Shown: positions 1 through 9,742 of the stretch, in pieces
Numbering within the stretch: position 1 is the stretch's first letter
How the letters are laid out: each line of letters starts with the position of its first letter
Origin: Todiramphus chloris collaris
Taxonomy: Eukaryota; Chordata; Aves; Coraciiformes; Alcedinidae
Direction of reading: 5' to 3'
Length of the DNA: 64,000 bases
Assembly (NCBI GenBank): GCA_025345505.1
Contig: JANVCC010000071.1
Span: 1,459,468-1,523,467 of the forward strand
The notes under the pieces: model-generated
Told to the model about the DNA's origin: nothing
Databases searched by the model: none
Seen by the model: only the letters and a program-made list of their open reading frames with translations
Translations under genes and position numbers: made by a program

Positions 1-677
1 GCGCGGCTCGCGGTCTTAAAGGGGCCGGCACCAGCCGCCGGCCCACGCCCTCCCGTGGGACCACCCCGCGTGGGTTGGAGTTGGGGGGGGGGGGGTAACG
101 GGGACAGCGGGGCTGCCCGTAGCACCACGGGAGGCAGCGGCGGCCGCAGCCCCGCACCCCGCACGCTCGCTCCGGGGCGGGATCGATTTTGCTCCGACCG
201 CGGAAGATAAAAAAAAAGAAAAAATAGACGGCGAATGTCAGCGGCCCTCGCAGCCACCGGGCACCGCCGGCCCCGGCCGCGTCAGCCCCGGGAACCAAGC
301 GAAGCGATGCCGAACCGCGCCCCTCCCCGGCTCCGCCGCTCACCATCCCACCCGGTCACCCCCCGCCCCCCTTCCCCGGTCCCATGTCGGGGGAGTCGGT
401 CCCGCTGCTACAGCCCCCGAACGACGCGTCCCGCCAACCAGCACCGGAGCGCTGACCCCGGCCCGGGCAGACACAGACACAACCCCCCCCCGAGTCGCTG
501 AGACGGGAGCGGGTGGGAAGCAGCGGACCCGCGCACCGTGCCCCGGCAGCTGTCACCGGCTCGGTGCGCCGCTCCCCGCACATTGCCCCCCCTCCCGCCC
601 CGCCATCCTCCCCGGTGCCGGCGATCGCTCCCCGTCACACGGCGGGCCGAGGCCGGGGTCAGGCCGGCAGGACTCAC

Positions 678-745
678 CGGCGTGGACGGTGCTGGAAGCC
701 GGTGCGGTGCCGCGCTACCCCCGCCGCCGCCGCCCGCTCTCTCCC
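678..745 (-). other. Candidate first non-coding exon of the leftward gene
   Basis: Read on the minus strand, CACGCCG|GTGAGTC gives a near-consensus 5' splice site with GT at 677-676, placed 60-120 bp downstream of the E2F/CCAAT motifs. The exon's 5' boundary is only a guess from motif spacing. A second minus-strand donor-like GATG|GTGAGC lies near 341 and could be an alternative. No open reading frame here looks like protein, which fits a 5'UTR exon. Confidence 0.4.
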
Positions 746-860
746 CGGGCTTTGGAGTTTGGCGCGGAAAAGCCCCGTGCGCGGCGGGCGCGCGCCCATT
801 GGCCGCCACTGGCGGGAACGGGCGGGTGGGGCGGGGCCGCCGCCACCGCCTCCCGGGAGC
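745..860 (-). promoter_or_regulatory. CpG-island promoter with E2F, CCAAT and GC-box motifs, firing leftward (candidate UHRF1 promoter)
   Basis: Within a CpG-dense island (roughly 1-1000) sits a palindrome-like E2F site, TTTGGCGCGGAAA at 758-770. A second E2F-like GGCGGGAA is at 811-818, an ATTGG (inverted CCAAT, NF-Y) at 798-802, and a GC box near 828-836. The order CCAAT then E2F and a minus-strand splice donor at 677 point to leftward transcription. By synteny the leftward neighbour of PLIN3 should be UHRF1, an E2F-regulated gene divergent from PLIN3 in human. No UHRF1 coding sequence is in the window, so the gene identity is inferred from position and motif type only. Confidence 0.5.
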
Positions 861-1186
861 CGGGGGAGGCCTGGGGGGGGTGCGGGGGGAACGGGGCACC
901 CGCCGGAACCGGCGCTCCCCGGGGGGAGGCACCCGGGATATCCCCGGCGAGCAGCTCGGCCCGGTGATGCCCCTGCTCCGCTGCTCCGGGGAGTCAACAC
1001 CTTCCCACCCCCCCCAGATTCCCGGGAGAGCCCCGCACCCTGCGGGGACATGGGGATTGTTCTAAAAACTGGGTCACGGGGAGCCCCGTGGGGGAGAACC
1101 CGAACTATTCGCCTTTCGACAGCCACCCTCCCACTGCACCCCCTCACCGAGGGGTCGGTCCAGCAGGGCCTGCTGCCATGTGAATG
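861..1186. other. Right edge of the CpG island, no gene seen
   Basis: GC-rich sequence that loses its CpG density to the right. Open frames here are by-products of base composition and resemble no protein family. Nothing else was recognised. Confidence 0.5.
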
Positions 1187-1230
1187 ATGCGAATAATCCG
1201 AATAACCCGAATAATCCGAATAACCCGAAT
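1187..1230. repeat. 9-bp microsatellite (GAATAAYCC)n
   Basis: About five tandem copies of a 9-bp unit alternating GAATAATCC and GAATAACCC, so the higher-order unit is 18 bp. It sits just outside the CpG island. Confidence 0.8.
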
Positions 1231-1524
1231 AATCCCCATCAGCCGCGAAAGGCCTCTAACTCCCCAGGCCGTTAGCTCCGTCCGGGTCGTTTCGGGGTTT
1301 CGGGTACAGCCCTGCTGGTGGAAAGGTGGCCCGGGTGGCCCGGGTGAGACGGCAGCGCCACGCGAGTGGGCCGACAAAAACGGCCGGCCCGGGAGGATGT
1401 TCTCCCCCAAAACTCCTGACGCTGTGAGCAGATTAAAAACGCTAACGTGTGTTTAAAACGGAGTAAACTGCACGCAGGGGATTACCGGGAGGTTTCTGAG
1501 AAAAAAAAAACCAGTCGGCTTCAA

Positions 1525-1640
1525 AAGAAGTATAAACCCGCGCGAAGCGGTGGCTGGGGGCAGAGCCGGCGGGGCGGGAAAGCGGGAAATGGCGGCGGGT
1601 TCGGCGCTGCCACAAGAGCTCCGCCGCCGCTGCGACCCGA
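1525..1640 (+). promoter_or_regulatory. Possible second promoter: E2F-like pair and YY1 motif
   Basis: A CpG-rich patch carries GGCGGGAA at 1573-1580, GCGGGAAA at 1582-1589 and AAATGGCGGC at 1587-1596, the last matching the YY1 consensus that is common just downstream of transcription starts. A TATAAA lies at about 1531. The reading frame from the ATG in the YY1 motif has no recognisable product. It may be an alternative promoter of the leftward gene or of an unknown rightward transcript; the evidence is motifs only. Confidence 0.25.
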
Positions 1641-2118
1641 GGCCCCGCGCAGCCGCCCTCCGGCCTCCGCGGACAAAGGCGGCACGAGGCGCGCCGACCA
1701 GAAGCACAAAACGAATGCTTCCCATCTTATTCCCCCCTCTGCCCGGCACCCCCGGAGCCCAGCTCCGAGGGGACAGAGCTGCCACATCAGAGGGGTGCAG
1801 CACCCCCTGCCCCCCCGCCCGTGCGGCCAGCGGCCGAGAAGCGAACAGCCCACCAACGCCTCCCGCCGCCTCTTCCTCAGCCCCCTCCGCTCATCGGATC
1901 TGTTGGGGACCCCACGGTTAAGCCGCGGGCCTGGCCGGGGTTAGTGCCGGGGCTTTGGCGGGTGGCAGGGCACAAAAGCCCCGAATCCGACCCGCGACCT
2001 GCGGCGGTCAGGCTTCGTTTCCTCCCAGATCCGAAGGATTTGCCTCACCAGAAAGTCATTTCCCCCCCGCTGTAGATGCACTGGGGTCTTAACCTTGACC
2101 GACCCCCCACACGCCCTG
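1641..2118. other. Intergenic, nothing recognised
   Basis: GC-rich single-copy sequence with no gene-like exon on either strand. Open frames here have no family resemblance. Confidence 0.4.
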
Positions 2119-2200
2119 CGTGACCCTGCTCTGGCAGGGGGCTTGGACACGATGGTCTCCAGAGGTCCCTTCCAACCCCTGCCAGGCTCTGATTCCACCC
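2119..2200 (+). mobile_element. CR1 retrotransposon 3' end fragment
   Basis: The stretch contains the characteristic CR1 tail: CTCTGGCAGG, then GGCTTGGACACGATGGTCTC, then AGGTCCCTTCCAACCCCTGC and a degraded terminal ATTC motif. It is severely 5' truncated, as usual for CR1. Confidence 0.8.
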
Positions 2201-3876
2201 CAGCAGCAAGCCCTTCCCACGGCCTGAGAGGGTTCTCGGACATGACAGACCTGGCAGGGAGCAGGAGGAGAGGCTGAGAGTTGGAAAAACCATTTTCACC
2301 CTTGCAAGGACAGGTCACACGTCTAAAGCATCTTGGGTTTGGATCTCCTGGCCTGAAATGGAAACCAGCATCATTACCAGCGTGCCCGGGTCCAGGCTCC
2401 GTCACCCACACCGGTTTCATTTCCAGAGGAATGGGGAACCCGCATCTCTCCAGGCGCAGGGCAGTTTAATGACAGGCTTTTACTACCCTCTTTCAGACCT
2501 CTTTTCAGCATCGCTTGCATCTCCCCAGAAATGCCATAAGAAGGTCCCGAAAAAGCCCCTTTCTGATGCAGCCCTGACCCTTCTTCCCCTGCCCAGCTGA
2601 GCTACGAGGATCGGGTGTTTGAACAGTCACCTGCTCACATCCACTTTCCGATGCTCAGCTGCTACATCGTTCCTGACACCACCTCACTGCCCTGTGTGCG
2701 ACCCACTGACGTGGTCCACGCACGTCCCCTCGCCCCCGGCAGCTCCCACCCCAGCGCAGGGAACAGCCTCTTACGGGAAGTCAGGGACCGCTCCAGGAAG
2801 AGGCTGCGGGCGGTTGCTGCCCGTGACCAGCAGTATCCTTAGAACCATCAGAGGCAGAAAACAAAGCCACTTTCCAGTGAAGCTTTTACTCATTCGGTGA
2901 CTGCCAGAACTGCGCTGCATCCCCCACGCAGCCGAGTTGGGTCTACACTGCAAAGAAGGCTCAGTTCTAGACCATTCTCGTAGCGCAACACTGATTTCGT
3001 TAGAGATTAATGCGGATCTGAGCTCCTCTTAAGGTCCTTTCGTCTTTTAGAACAAGGGCAGGGCCAGAGTGGCCTGGAGAGGAGCTGGTGTCAGGGAGAT
3101 AAAGCCCCAGTGAGCTTCAGGTTTCCACGGACTGTCAGATGAGAAGACCATGAGGTGGGTATTCTGCAGTTATCCAAGAGGCTGATGAGTTTTAGTTTCC
3201 TCCCTTTCAGGCATTTCTTTTCTTTGGAGTTACAGTTCTGATTGAAAACACTGCTCTGCCATCTGGTGAATGCCCCATGCTGGGAGGAAACAATATCTTG
3301 GTTCTCCTGCCAGCAGGGCCATCCAGCTCCGCGCCGGAAAACTTAAAGCATTGTTGAATTCAGTTAGCGAGGCAAAACTCTTAACAGTTTCCCAGCCCAT
3401 GGAAATACCATTCAAAGTGAAGTTTGGCCTCAATGTTCTAGGAGAAACAAAAGTCTGGGCATGGATGTAAGAACTACCAGCTGATAAACATCATTCAAGC
3501 CAAGTCCTGGGTGAAGAACTATGGACAGATGGTCTGATCGGTGCCAAGGGGGGCCAGCGTGTCCTTGGGTAGGCAGCAGAGCCTCCCCATCACAGTTCTG
3601 GTGCTTCCCAGCCCAGCCCTCGCGGTGCCTTTACAGCACGTCCGGGGAAAAGCACCAGTGGGGCTGCCCCACAAAGCCACGAGAAGCATCACAAGAGGTA
3701 CGAGCACCCGACGCGTTTGAAAGGCCTACGGTAACAGCAAGTTGCTCAGCCTGGCTTTGGGGATGTGCACCTTGGACCTCTCCTTTAGCAAACTCCCTGG
3801 CTCCCCTCCACGCTCAGCAGCTAACGAGGCCACGTCTGCTTTGTCCAAGGGACTCGTCATGGCTCCAAAATTATCC
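2201..3876. other. Intergenic, nothing recognised
   Basis: Single-copy DNA of moderate GC. No exon with convincing splice sites, RNA gene or repeat was recognised on either strand. Confidence 0.4.
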
Positions 3877-3997
3877 CAGCTATGGAGAAGAGGCAGCTGT
3901 AGAGGAGCTATAGGGAAGAGGCAGCTGTAGAGGAGCTATAGGGAAGATGCAGCTACAGAGGAGCTATAGGGAAGATGCAGCTGCGGAGGAGCTGGAG
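3877..3997. repeat. 28-bp tandem repeat, about four copies
   Basis: Units of the type GAAGAGGCAGCTGTAGAGG followed by AGCTATAGG repeat every 28 bp. The last two copies carry a GATGCAGCT variant and the array degenerates at its right end. As 28 is not a multiple of three, it is non-coding. Confidence 0.8.
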
Positions 3998-6267
3998 AAG
4001 ATCCCTTGTGAATCATGAAGGGCACGTGCAAGAGTAGGTGAGGGAAACACGCTATTTGACCTGACGCAGGTGAAGAAAACACTAAGAACTGACCCCTTGC
4101 CCCAGCTATTTAATGACCTCCCATCACTAAGAGTTGAATGTCCTCATTAAAAAAAAAAAATCATTGTTTGGTATGCAAAGAACTTAATTTTGTCTTCACT
4201 TTTCTGAAAGAAATGGTTTGGGGTTTGTGGAGCTTGGGAATCAATGCTCAGCTGTGGAAACCATTGCAGGAAAACAGGGGTCCCAAAGCAAACCCACCAG
4301 AGCTGGGGACACGTGGAGCTCTGTGTCCCCATTCAGAGCCTTTCTACTACTCAACACCCACAAACTTCCACCACTTCTGCTAAACCTTCTTCCTCTTAGT
4401 GTTTAAGTGACACCTGAACTAAGTCCTGACATCTCTGTCCTGGGGCTTCCACCACGTTTCTCTTCCAGCACATGATGCACTGTAGTGCCTGATCCCCTGA
4501 GCCGCAGCCAGTGCCCTGAGAGCCACCACTGCCTGAACTGGGACAGCTGGGAACCGAAAATCAGGACAGCTAGAACACGCTGTTTGTGTTTCATGTGGGC
4601 AGAGAGGTGTTCTTTGCACATCTGCTCACAAGGACTGGTGAGGACTCAGCCGCGTCCCACGCGCCGCAGCGCCAGACTTTCCCTGGGCTAAAGAGCAGGG
4701 CCCACAGGTTAAGGTTCTCCCGGGCTCAGTGGGTGCGTTCGGGTTCCCATGGGCACGGGGATGATGCAGGGTCACGCTGCACCCAGCGACAGCAGATTGA
4801 CAGATTTCGCTTTCCTCCCTCTCCACGTAAGGCTCTTGGGTGATGGAAGCTGAGCCAGGAGCGGTTTCTCTCCGCTGCTTCAGCAAAGAGGCCGAGCCAT
4901 CAGATTTCCCTTGGGAAAAAACATAACTGCCCTCGGTGAAAGGCCTGTCCGCGCGACGGGCATCGCCAGCAGGTTAAGCAAATACATTTAAAATACATAA
5001 AAATATTCGTTTTGCACTCGCTTGTCCTGTCTGAGGCAAAGCAGGCTGCAAGCCAGCAGAAAGGAGAACTGAACCCATCAGGCAGCGAGGGCAAAGCTGG
5101 CTGAGGCTCGGGACAGGAACCTGCCCGAGCTGCTGGCACCTGCCCTTCTGCTGGGGGCACAGGGGCTGGAAGCCCCCGAGGGCAGCCGGGCAGCCAGCAG
5201 CAGCCAGGGAGCCCTGTTCCTGGTGATGCAGGGGAGGGCAGCAGAGAGCTGCAGCCTGCCCTCCACTGGGAAAGCGTTTGGAAGACTTGGAGGGACCAGG
5301 GCGGGTTTGTTGGGAGGCAAGAGCTGGGCTGAAGCTTTTGGTGCCCGATGGAGACTTGTTTGCAGAAGGGCCACGGTGCTGTGAAAGCTGCTGCCTTTGG
5401 ACACCGTCAGGAGAAGACGAGTGAAAGAGGACCCAGGACAGGATCCAGCAAGGAGCCTTCTTCTGCCACGGCCCTGCCTCCAGCACCCTGCTCTGCGCCC
5501 CGACACCCAGCGCTGCAGGACCAGCCCAAGGACGCCCTGCGCTCCTTCAGACTGCGGCCTTGGCCAAGGCTGCTGAGATAAGCACAGCTGCTGCAGCTGG
5601 CAGGAAGGGCAAGGAGGGAACGGTAGATGTGACCACCTAAAACTATTTCCCAAGGACCACTCTGTCCCAGCAAGGGGAAGAGGGGAACGTGAGAGAGCAG
5701 AGTCTCCGGGCAGTGGAGACAGATGGGGCTGGCAGCAAACACCTCGTGGGCTTTGCACAGCAAGAAACCACGGGCTGCCTCGTCCCGTCAGGGGGCTCCA
5801 GGCAACACCTTGCTGCAGCCCCTGGAGGTGGAACACCAGAGCTCAGCAGTGCCGAGCTTCTCGAGCGGGTTGCTGGAAGCCCAAAGGCTTTGCTTGACTT
5901 AACAGGCACAGAAATCAAAGCGAGACGTGCCTTGCCCTTGAATCAGCTTCTCCCGTGCCCGTGTCTGCCCCGGGGAAGGTGACCGTGGCATTGTGGCAGG
6001 CTGCTACTGGAGGAAAGGCCGTGGAAGATCGGCAAGATGTTTTCTGCTGCAGAAGATGAACACTTGCAGATGGGGCACCTCACTGTCACATGTGGCCTCT
6101 GGCCCCCAAAGGGACGACGTTGGGCGGTGACGCAGCAGAGCAGGGAGAGGAATCGCTCCTGGCAGTGGGGACCTGACCTAAGGGCCTGACATCCAAATCC
6201 TGCACATACCTGCCTCTTCTCTGCTGAGGAGAAATCCGAACGGGACCAGGGCAATGGGTGTCTCTGT
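3998..6267. other. Intergenic, nothing recognised
   Basis: No gene-like exon was found on either strand. In human, ARRDC5 lies between UHRF1 and PLIN3; no arrestin-domain sequence was recognised here or elsewhere between 1 and 9 kb. Confidence 0.4.
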
Positions 6268-6510
6268 TAGGTCCAGTGATAGGACAAGGGGCAGCAGGTG
6301 CAAGCTGGAGCATAAACGGTTCCAGAGAAACACAACGGAAAACTTCTTCACTGTGAGAATCCCAGAGCCTGGCCCAGGCTGCCCAGAGAGGCTGTGGAGT
6401 CTCCTGCTCTGGAGCCTTTCCAGCCCCCCTGGCTCTGTTCCTGTGTGGGCTGCCCTGGGTGCCCCTGCTCTGGCAGGGGGGTTGGACTCGATGGTCTCCA
6501 AGCATTGGGA
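6268..6510 (+). mobile_element. CR1 retrotransposon 3' fragment
   Basis: CR1 landmarks run in order: the GATAGGACAAGGGGCAGC segment, the CTTCTTCACTGTGAGAAT segment, CAGGCTGCCCAGAGAGGC, and the terminal GGTTGGACTCGATGGTCTCC. Much of it closely resembles the minus-strand copies at 38.7 and 48.6 kb, so the three belong to one subfamily. Confidence 0.9.
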
Positions 6511-7162
6511 TTTTGACCTGGCATCTAAAGCTGCACTAAAGGTATTAAACACTGGTTAATTAGCAATGCTATCTGACAGAAACAGCTTTGCCACTGCTGC
6601 CCACATTCCTCTGTGCCACGGTACAAGCCACATGCAGCGGTGCGGTGTAGACAGCGCCAGTTTACTCACTGGGCTGGTGAAATCCAACCTGCCTCACGAG
6701 ACTTTCACCCTCAGCCCGCAACTGCCCGGCTCAGGCACCTCACCCCCAGCAGCTAACTGACAACCAGCATCACTGACACTCCACCTGAGGATGCGGCCAC
6801 CGATGCTCAAATAAAACACAGGAATAAGCTGTTGGATCCTGGTCCCTGGGGTGGGAAAAAAAAAGATATCAGATCTTCATAGGACAGACAAGACCATCCA
6901 TTCCTTCCCCTACGCGCACCACAGCCTGGTGACAATAAAAAGCCACCTGGTGACACCTGCTAAGCAGCTTCCACTTCAGTAGAAGTCACGGAATGCTTCA
7001 AAACTGGGATTTACCCTGCGAGGAGAATGAGATCAAAGGAGGGACCAGGAGTTTGTTAGATGACAGGTTCCCCGGTGACGCTAGAATAGGGAGTTTGGGT
7101 CGCGCAGGCAAACGTGCAAAACCCCTTCCCAGCAAAATGAGGGGCAAAAGCCACCGTTTGTA
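6511..7162. other. Intergenic, nothing recognised
   Basis: Single-copy sequence with short A-runs. No exon or RNA gene was recognised. Confidence 0.4.
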
Positions 7163-7352
7163 GCTGGGAAGTTCAGAGTGGACATTAGGAACGGCTTCTT
7201 CATCAGGAGGGTAAGGCAACGCTGGCTCCAACACCCCGAGGCTGCGCCAGGTCTCCATCCCTGGGGCACAGGGCATTGCTCAGAGCCCCGTCTCCAGCGG
7301 CAGGTCGGAGCCCCTGACCTCCAGGGGTCTTGCCAGCCAACAGCTCCACGGT
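7163..7352 (+). mobile_element. Old, diverged CR1 fragment
   Basis: AGAGTGGACATTAGGAACGG followed by CTTCTTCATCAGGAGGGT and GGTCTCCATCCCTGG is the CR1 3' region with many substitutions. It is clearly older than the copy at 6.3 kb. Confidence 0.65.
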
Positions 7353-8153
7353 AAGTCTGACTCAAGTCAGCAGGGGGATCCCTTCTGGCCTCAAAGCTCA
7401 GAAGTGATAATTGTCACATTTTTGTCAGCTTAACAGCGCCTTTCCAAAGCAGCCCTGAGAGCCTCCTGCTCCCGCTGCCTCGCCGGTTACTGGGGGCAAG
7501 ACAGAAGTAAGACCCGAGGTCTCCTGCATTCGCCGGCTGAAAACAAGGTGACTCACTAAGTTTAACAGCATTACAAGACTTCAGATAATTCTTACCTGTG
7601 CCTCAGTTTCCTCCCCCACTGATCCTGAAAGCAGACAACAGGAAGCTTAATTGATGGTTTCAAACCAGTTTGGGAGCTCTGAAGATGAAAAGGCACAAAC
7701 GGAAAAGCAAAGCATTCCGTAGAGTTTCGTTCTGTGGGATTGCTGGTAAAGAGCCCAAACGTGCCCCAGCCAGGCCCAGAGTCCTGCACGGCTGGTCCCT
7801 CTGCCAGCACAAAAACAAAAGGCAATCCCTGTCCTGAAAATCACAGCAAAGGCGTGAACCAGCAGGTTCCACCGGCACCGATTCACCGTAGCCGGGCAGG
7901 AACTGGCAGCGGGAGAACGCGTCTTGCTCCTCGGGCAGCTGCAGCACCCACGCTGCAGGGCAGGAGAGATTTGCCACGGAAACGTCCCGGTTGAGTGATG
8001 CTTTCACATCACAGAGCCCCACATCCAGCTTCTCCAGGGCTTCTTGACAACACCCACGATGCCACAGGAGTGGCCCATGAGTGGGCACTGGGGGGCTGAG
8101 CCCCACCACCCACACGTGGACCTGGGGCAGGCCAGGCACGAGCTGCCTGTTAG
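7353..8153. other. Intergenic, nothing recognised
   Basis: No coding exon or repeat family was recognised in this stretch. Confidence 0.4.
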
Positions 8154-8770
8154 AATCAGAGAATCATCACAGAATCATTAAGGTTGGAAACGACCTTCAA
8201 GAAAGTCCAACTATCTACTAAATATTATCAGGACCACTAAACCATCTCCTGAAGTGCCACATCTGGATGTTTCTTGATGGTGATTCCACCCCCGCCCTGG
8301 GCAGCCAGTCACCACTCTCTCAGGAAAGTTTTTTCCTGCTATTCAACCAAAACCTCCCCTGGTGCAACTGAAGCCCATTGCCTCTTGTCCTGTCACCAGT
8401 CCCCTGGAGGAAGGGACCAACTCCCACCTCACTGCAGCCTCCCCTGGGGAGCTGTTGAGAGCAGCAAGGTCTCCTCTCAGCCTCCTCTTCTCCAGACTAA
8501 GCCACCCCAGCTCCCTCAGCCCCTCCTCATCACACGTTCTCCAGACCCTTCACCAGCTTCACTGCCCTTCTCTGAACATGCTCCAGCACCTTGATGTCCT
8601 TCTTATCCTGTGGCACCCAGAACTGAACCCAGTGCTCAAGCTGCAGCCTCACCAGTGCCCAGTACAGAGGCAGCATCACAGCCCTGCTCCGGCTGGGCAC
8701 CCTGGTTCCGATACAGGCTGTTGGCGCTGGCCAACCATTGCCCACCCTGGCCGGGAGAACAGGGGCTGAG
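8154..8770 (-). mobile_element. CR1 retrotransposon, longer 5'-truncated copy with reverse-transcriptase C-terminal remnant
   Basis: On the plus strand it begins with the complement of the CR1 tail (AGAATCATCACAGAATCATT, then AAGGTTGGAAACGACC). It runs into sequence whose minus-strand translation near 8530-8660 keeps HWVQFW and [13 protein letters not shown], the conserved C-terminal end of CR1 ORF2. The element is non-autonomous and broken. The minus-strand left end may extend somewhat past 8770. Confidence 0.9.
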
Positions 8771-9240
8771 CTCCCACCTCAGCACCTTCTTCCCGAGCGG
8801 CCCCAGTGCTCAGGCCAACCCTGGGCTGGGGACCTGCTTCACGCCCGCTCCGGGACAGCGGGCCAGGGCCAGGGCCACGCTCCAACCCGCGTCCGCATCT
8901 CTGCGAGAAGGTCCCTGCGGAAACCTCGCAGATTTTGCGGGAAGAGCCGACTCTGGCCAGGCCCTCGAGGCTCCCAGGAGCCTGGCGGTGCGCGGGCTGG
9001 CGCAGGGGGCAAGTGGGGTCATCCGGGTCAGAGACTGGGCCAAACGGGGCGTGCAGGGAGCCGGGCAGAGGAGCGGTGCCCGCGGGCTGAGCCCATTTCC
9101 CGGCAGATCCCCGTAGGCTCCCCAGCTCCCGCGGCACCCCGCCAACCCACCCGGGGAGGGTCCCTCCTGAGCCCTCCACCCACCCCACAGCCCCCAGGTC
9201 CCTGGACCCCAAAACCCCCAGGTCCTGAGCACCCACCCCC
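8771..9240. other. GC-rich flank upstream of PLIN3, no gene seen
   Basis: CpG- and C-rich sequence leading into the PLIN3 promoter. Open frames on both strands are compositional. Its first part may still be degraded CR1. Confidence 0.4.
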
Positions 9241-9360
9241 CCCCCCATCACCCCCCTGATTGGCCAGCCCAGCACCTGCAGCGTCCCGATTGGCTCCCGC
9301 TGCCGCTCATCAGGCCCTTGGGGTATTTATGTGGGCGAGCCCCAGCGCTCCCAGTCCCGT
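9241..9360 (+). promoter_or_regulatory. PLIN3: PLIN3 core promoter: two inverted CCAAT boxes and a TATA-like box
   Basis: Two ATTGG motifs (inverted CCAAT boxes) lie exactly 30 bp apart at 9259-9263 and 9289-9293, a spacing typical of NF-Y promoters. TATTTAT at 9324-9330 can serve as a weak TATA box, putting the start near 9350-9360. A strong splice donor follows at 9386, marking a short non-coding first exon. No peroxisome-proliferator element was recognised. Confidence 0.6.
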
Positions 9361-9385
9361 CAGCGCTGGGGAGCAGAGGAGCCAG
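9355..9385 (+). other. PLIN3: PLIN3 exon 1 (5'UTR)
   Basis: The exon ends at GCCAG|GTAAGG, with GT at 9386-9387, just downstream of the promoter motifs. The next acceptor, at 13934-13935, opens the exon with the initiator ATG. The start coordinate is estimated from the TATA-like box. Confidence 0.55.
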
Positions 9386-9700
9386 GTAAGGTTGGGCTGG
9401 TGGGGAGGTGCTGGGGGGGGGTTGGGGGCTCCACGAGGTCGCCCCTTGCCTTGGGTGGCTTTTTGGAGCCCTCCCAGGGGTGGAAGGTGGAGGTTGGGTT
9501 TGGCATCGGCTCCAAGGCTGGAGCACCAAGGCTCAAATGTACCCGTTGAGGGGCTGTGCTCACCCGTCTGTGCCCGTGGGGCTTATCCAGCTCCTGGGGA
9601 AAGCCCTGAGCTGGGTGCTGTGTCCCTGAGCTGGGGGGTGGGGGTCTTGGCTTCCTGAGGCCAAAGGTGACACTTTATGGTGGTGTACATCTGAGCTGAC

Positions 9701-9742
9701 AGGCTCCGGGTCCTGTCCTAAAGGCTCCGGGTCCTGTCCTAA
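9701..9742. repeat. 21-bp direct tandem duplication
   Basis: Two perfect adjacent copies of a 21-bp unit containing GGCTCCGGGTCCTGTCC. A simple local duplication. Confidence 0.85.

Noticed and set aside
235-1187. Overlapping ORFs in the first kilobase
   Set aside because: CpG-island composition keeps all frames open; the peptides are Pro/Arg/Gly-rich noise.
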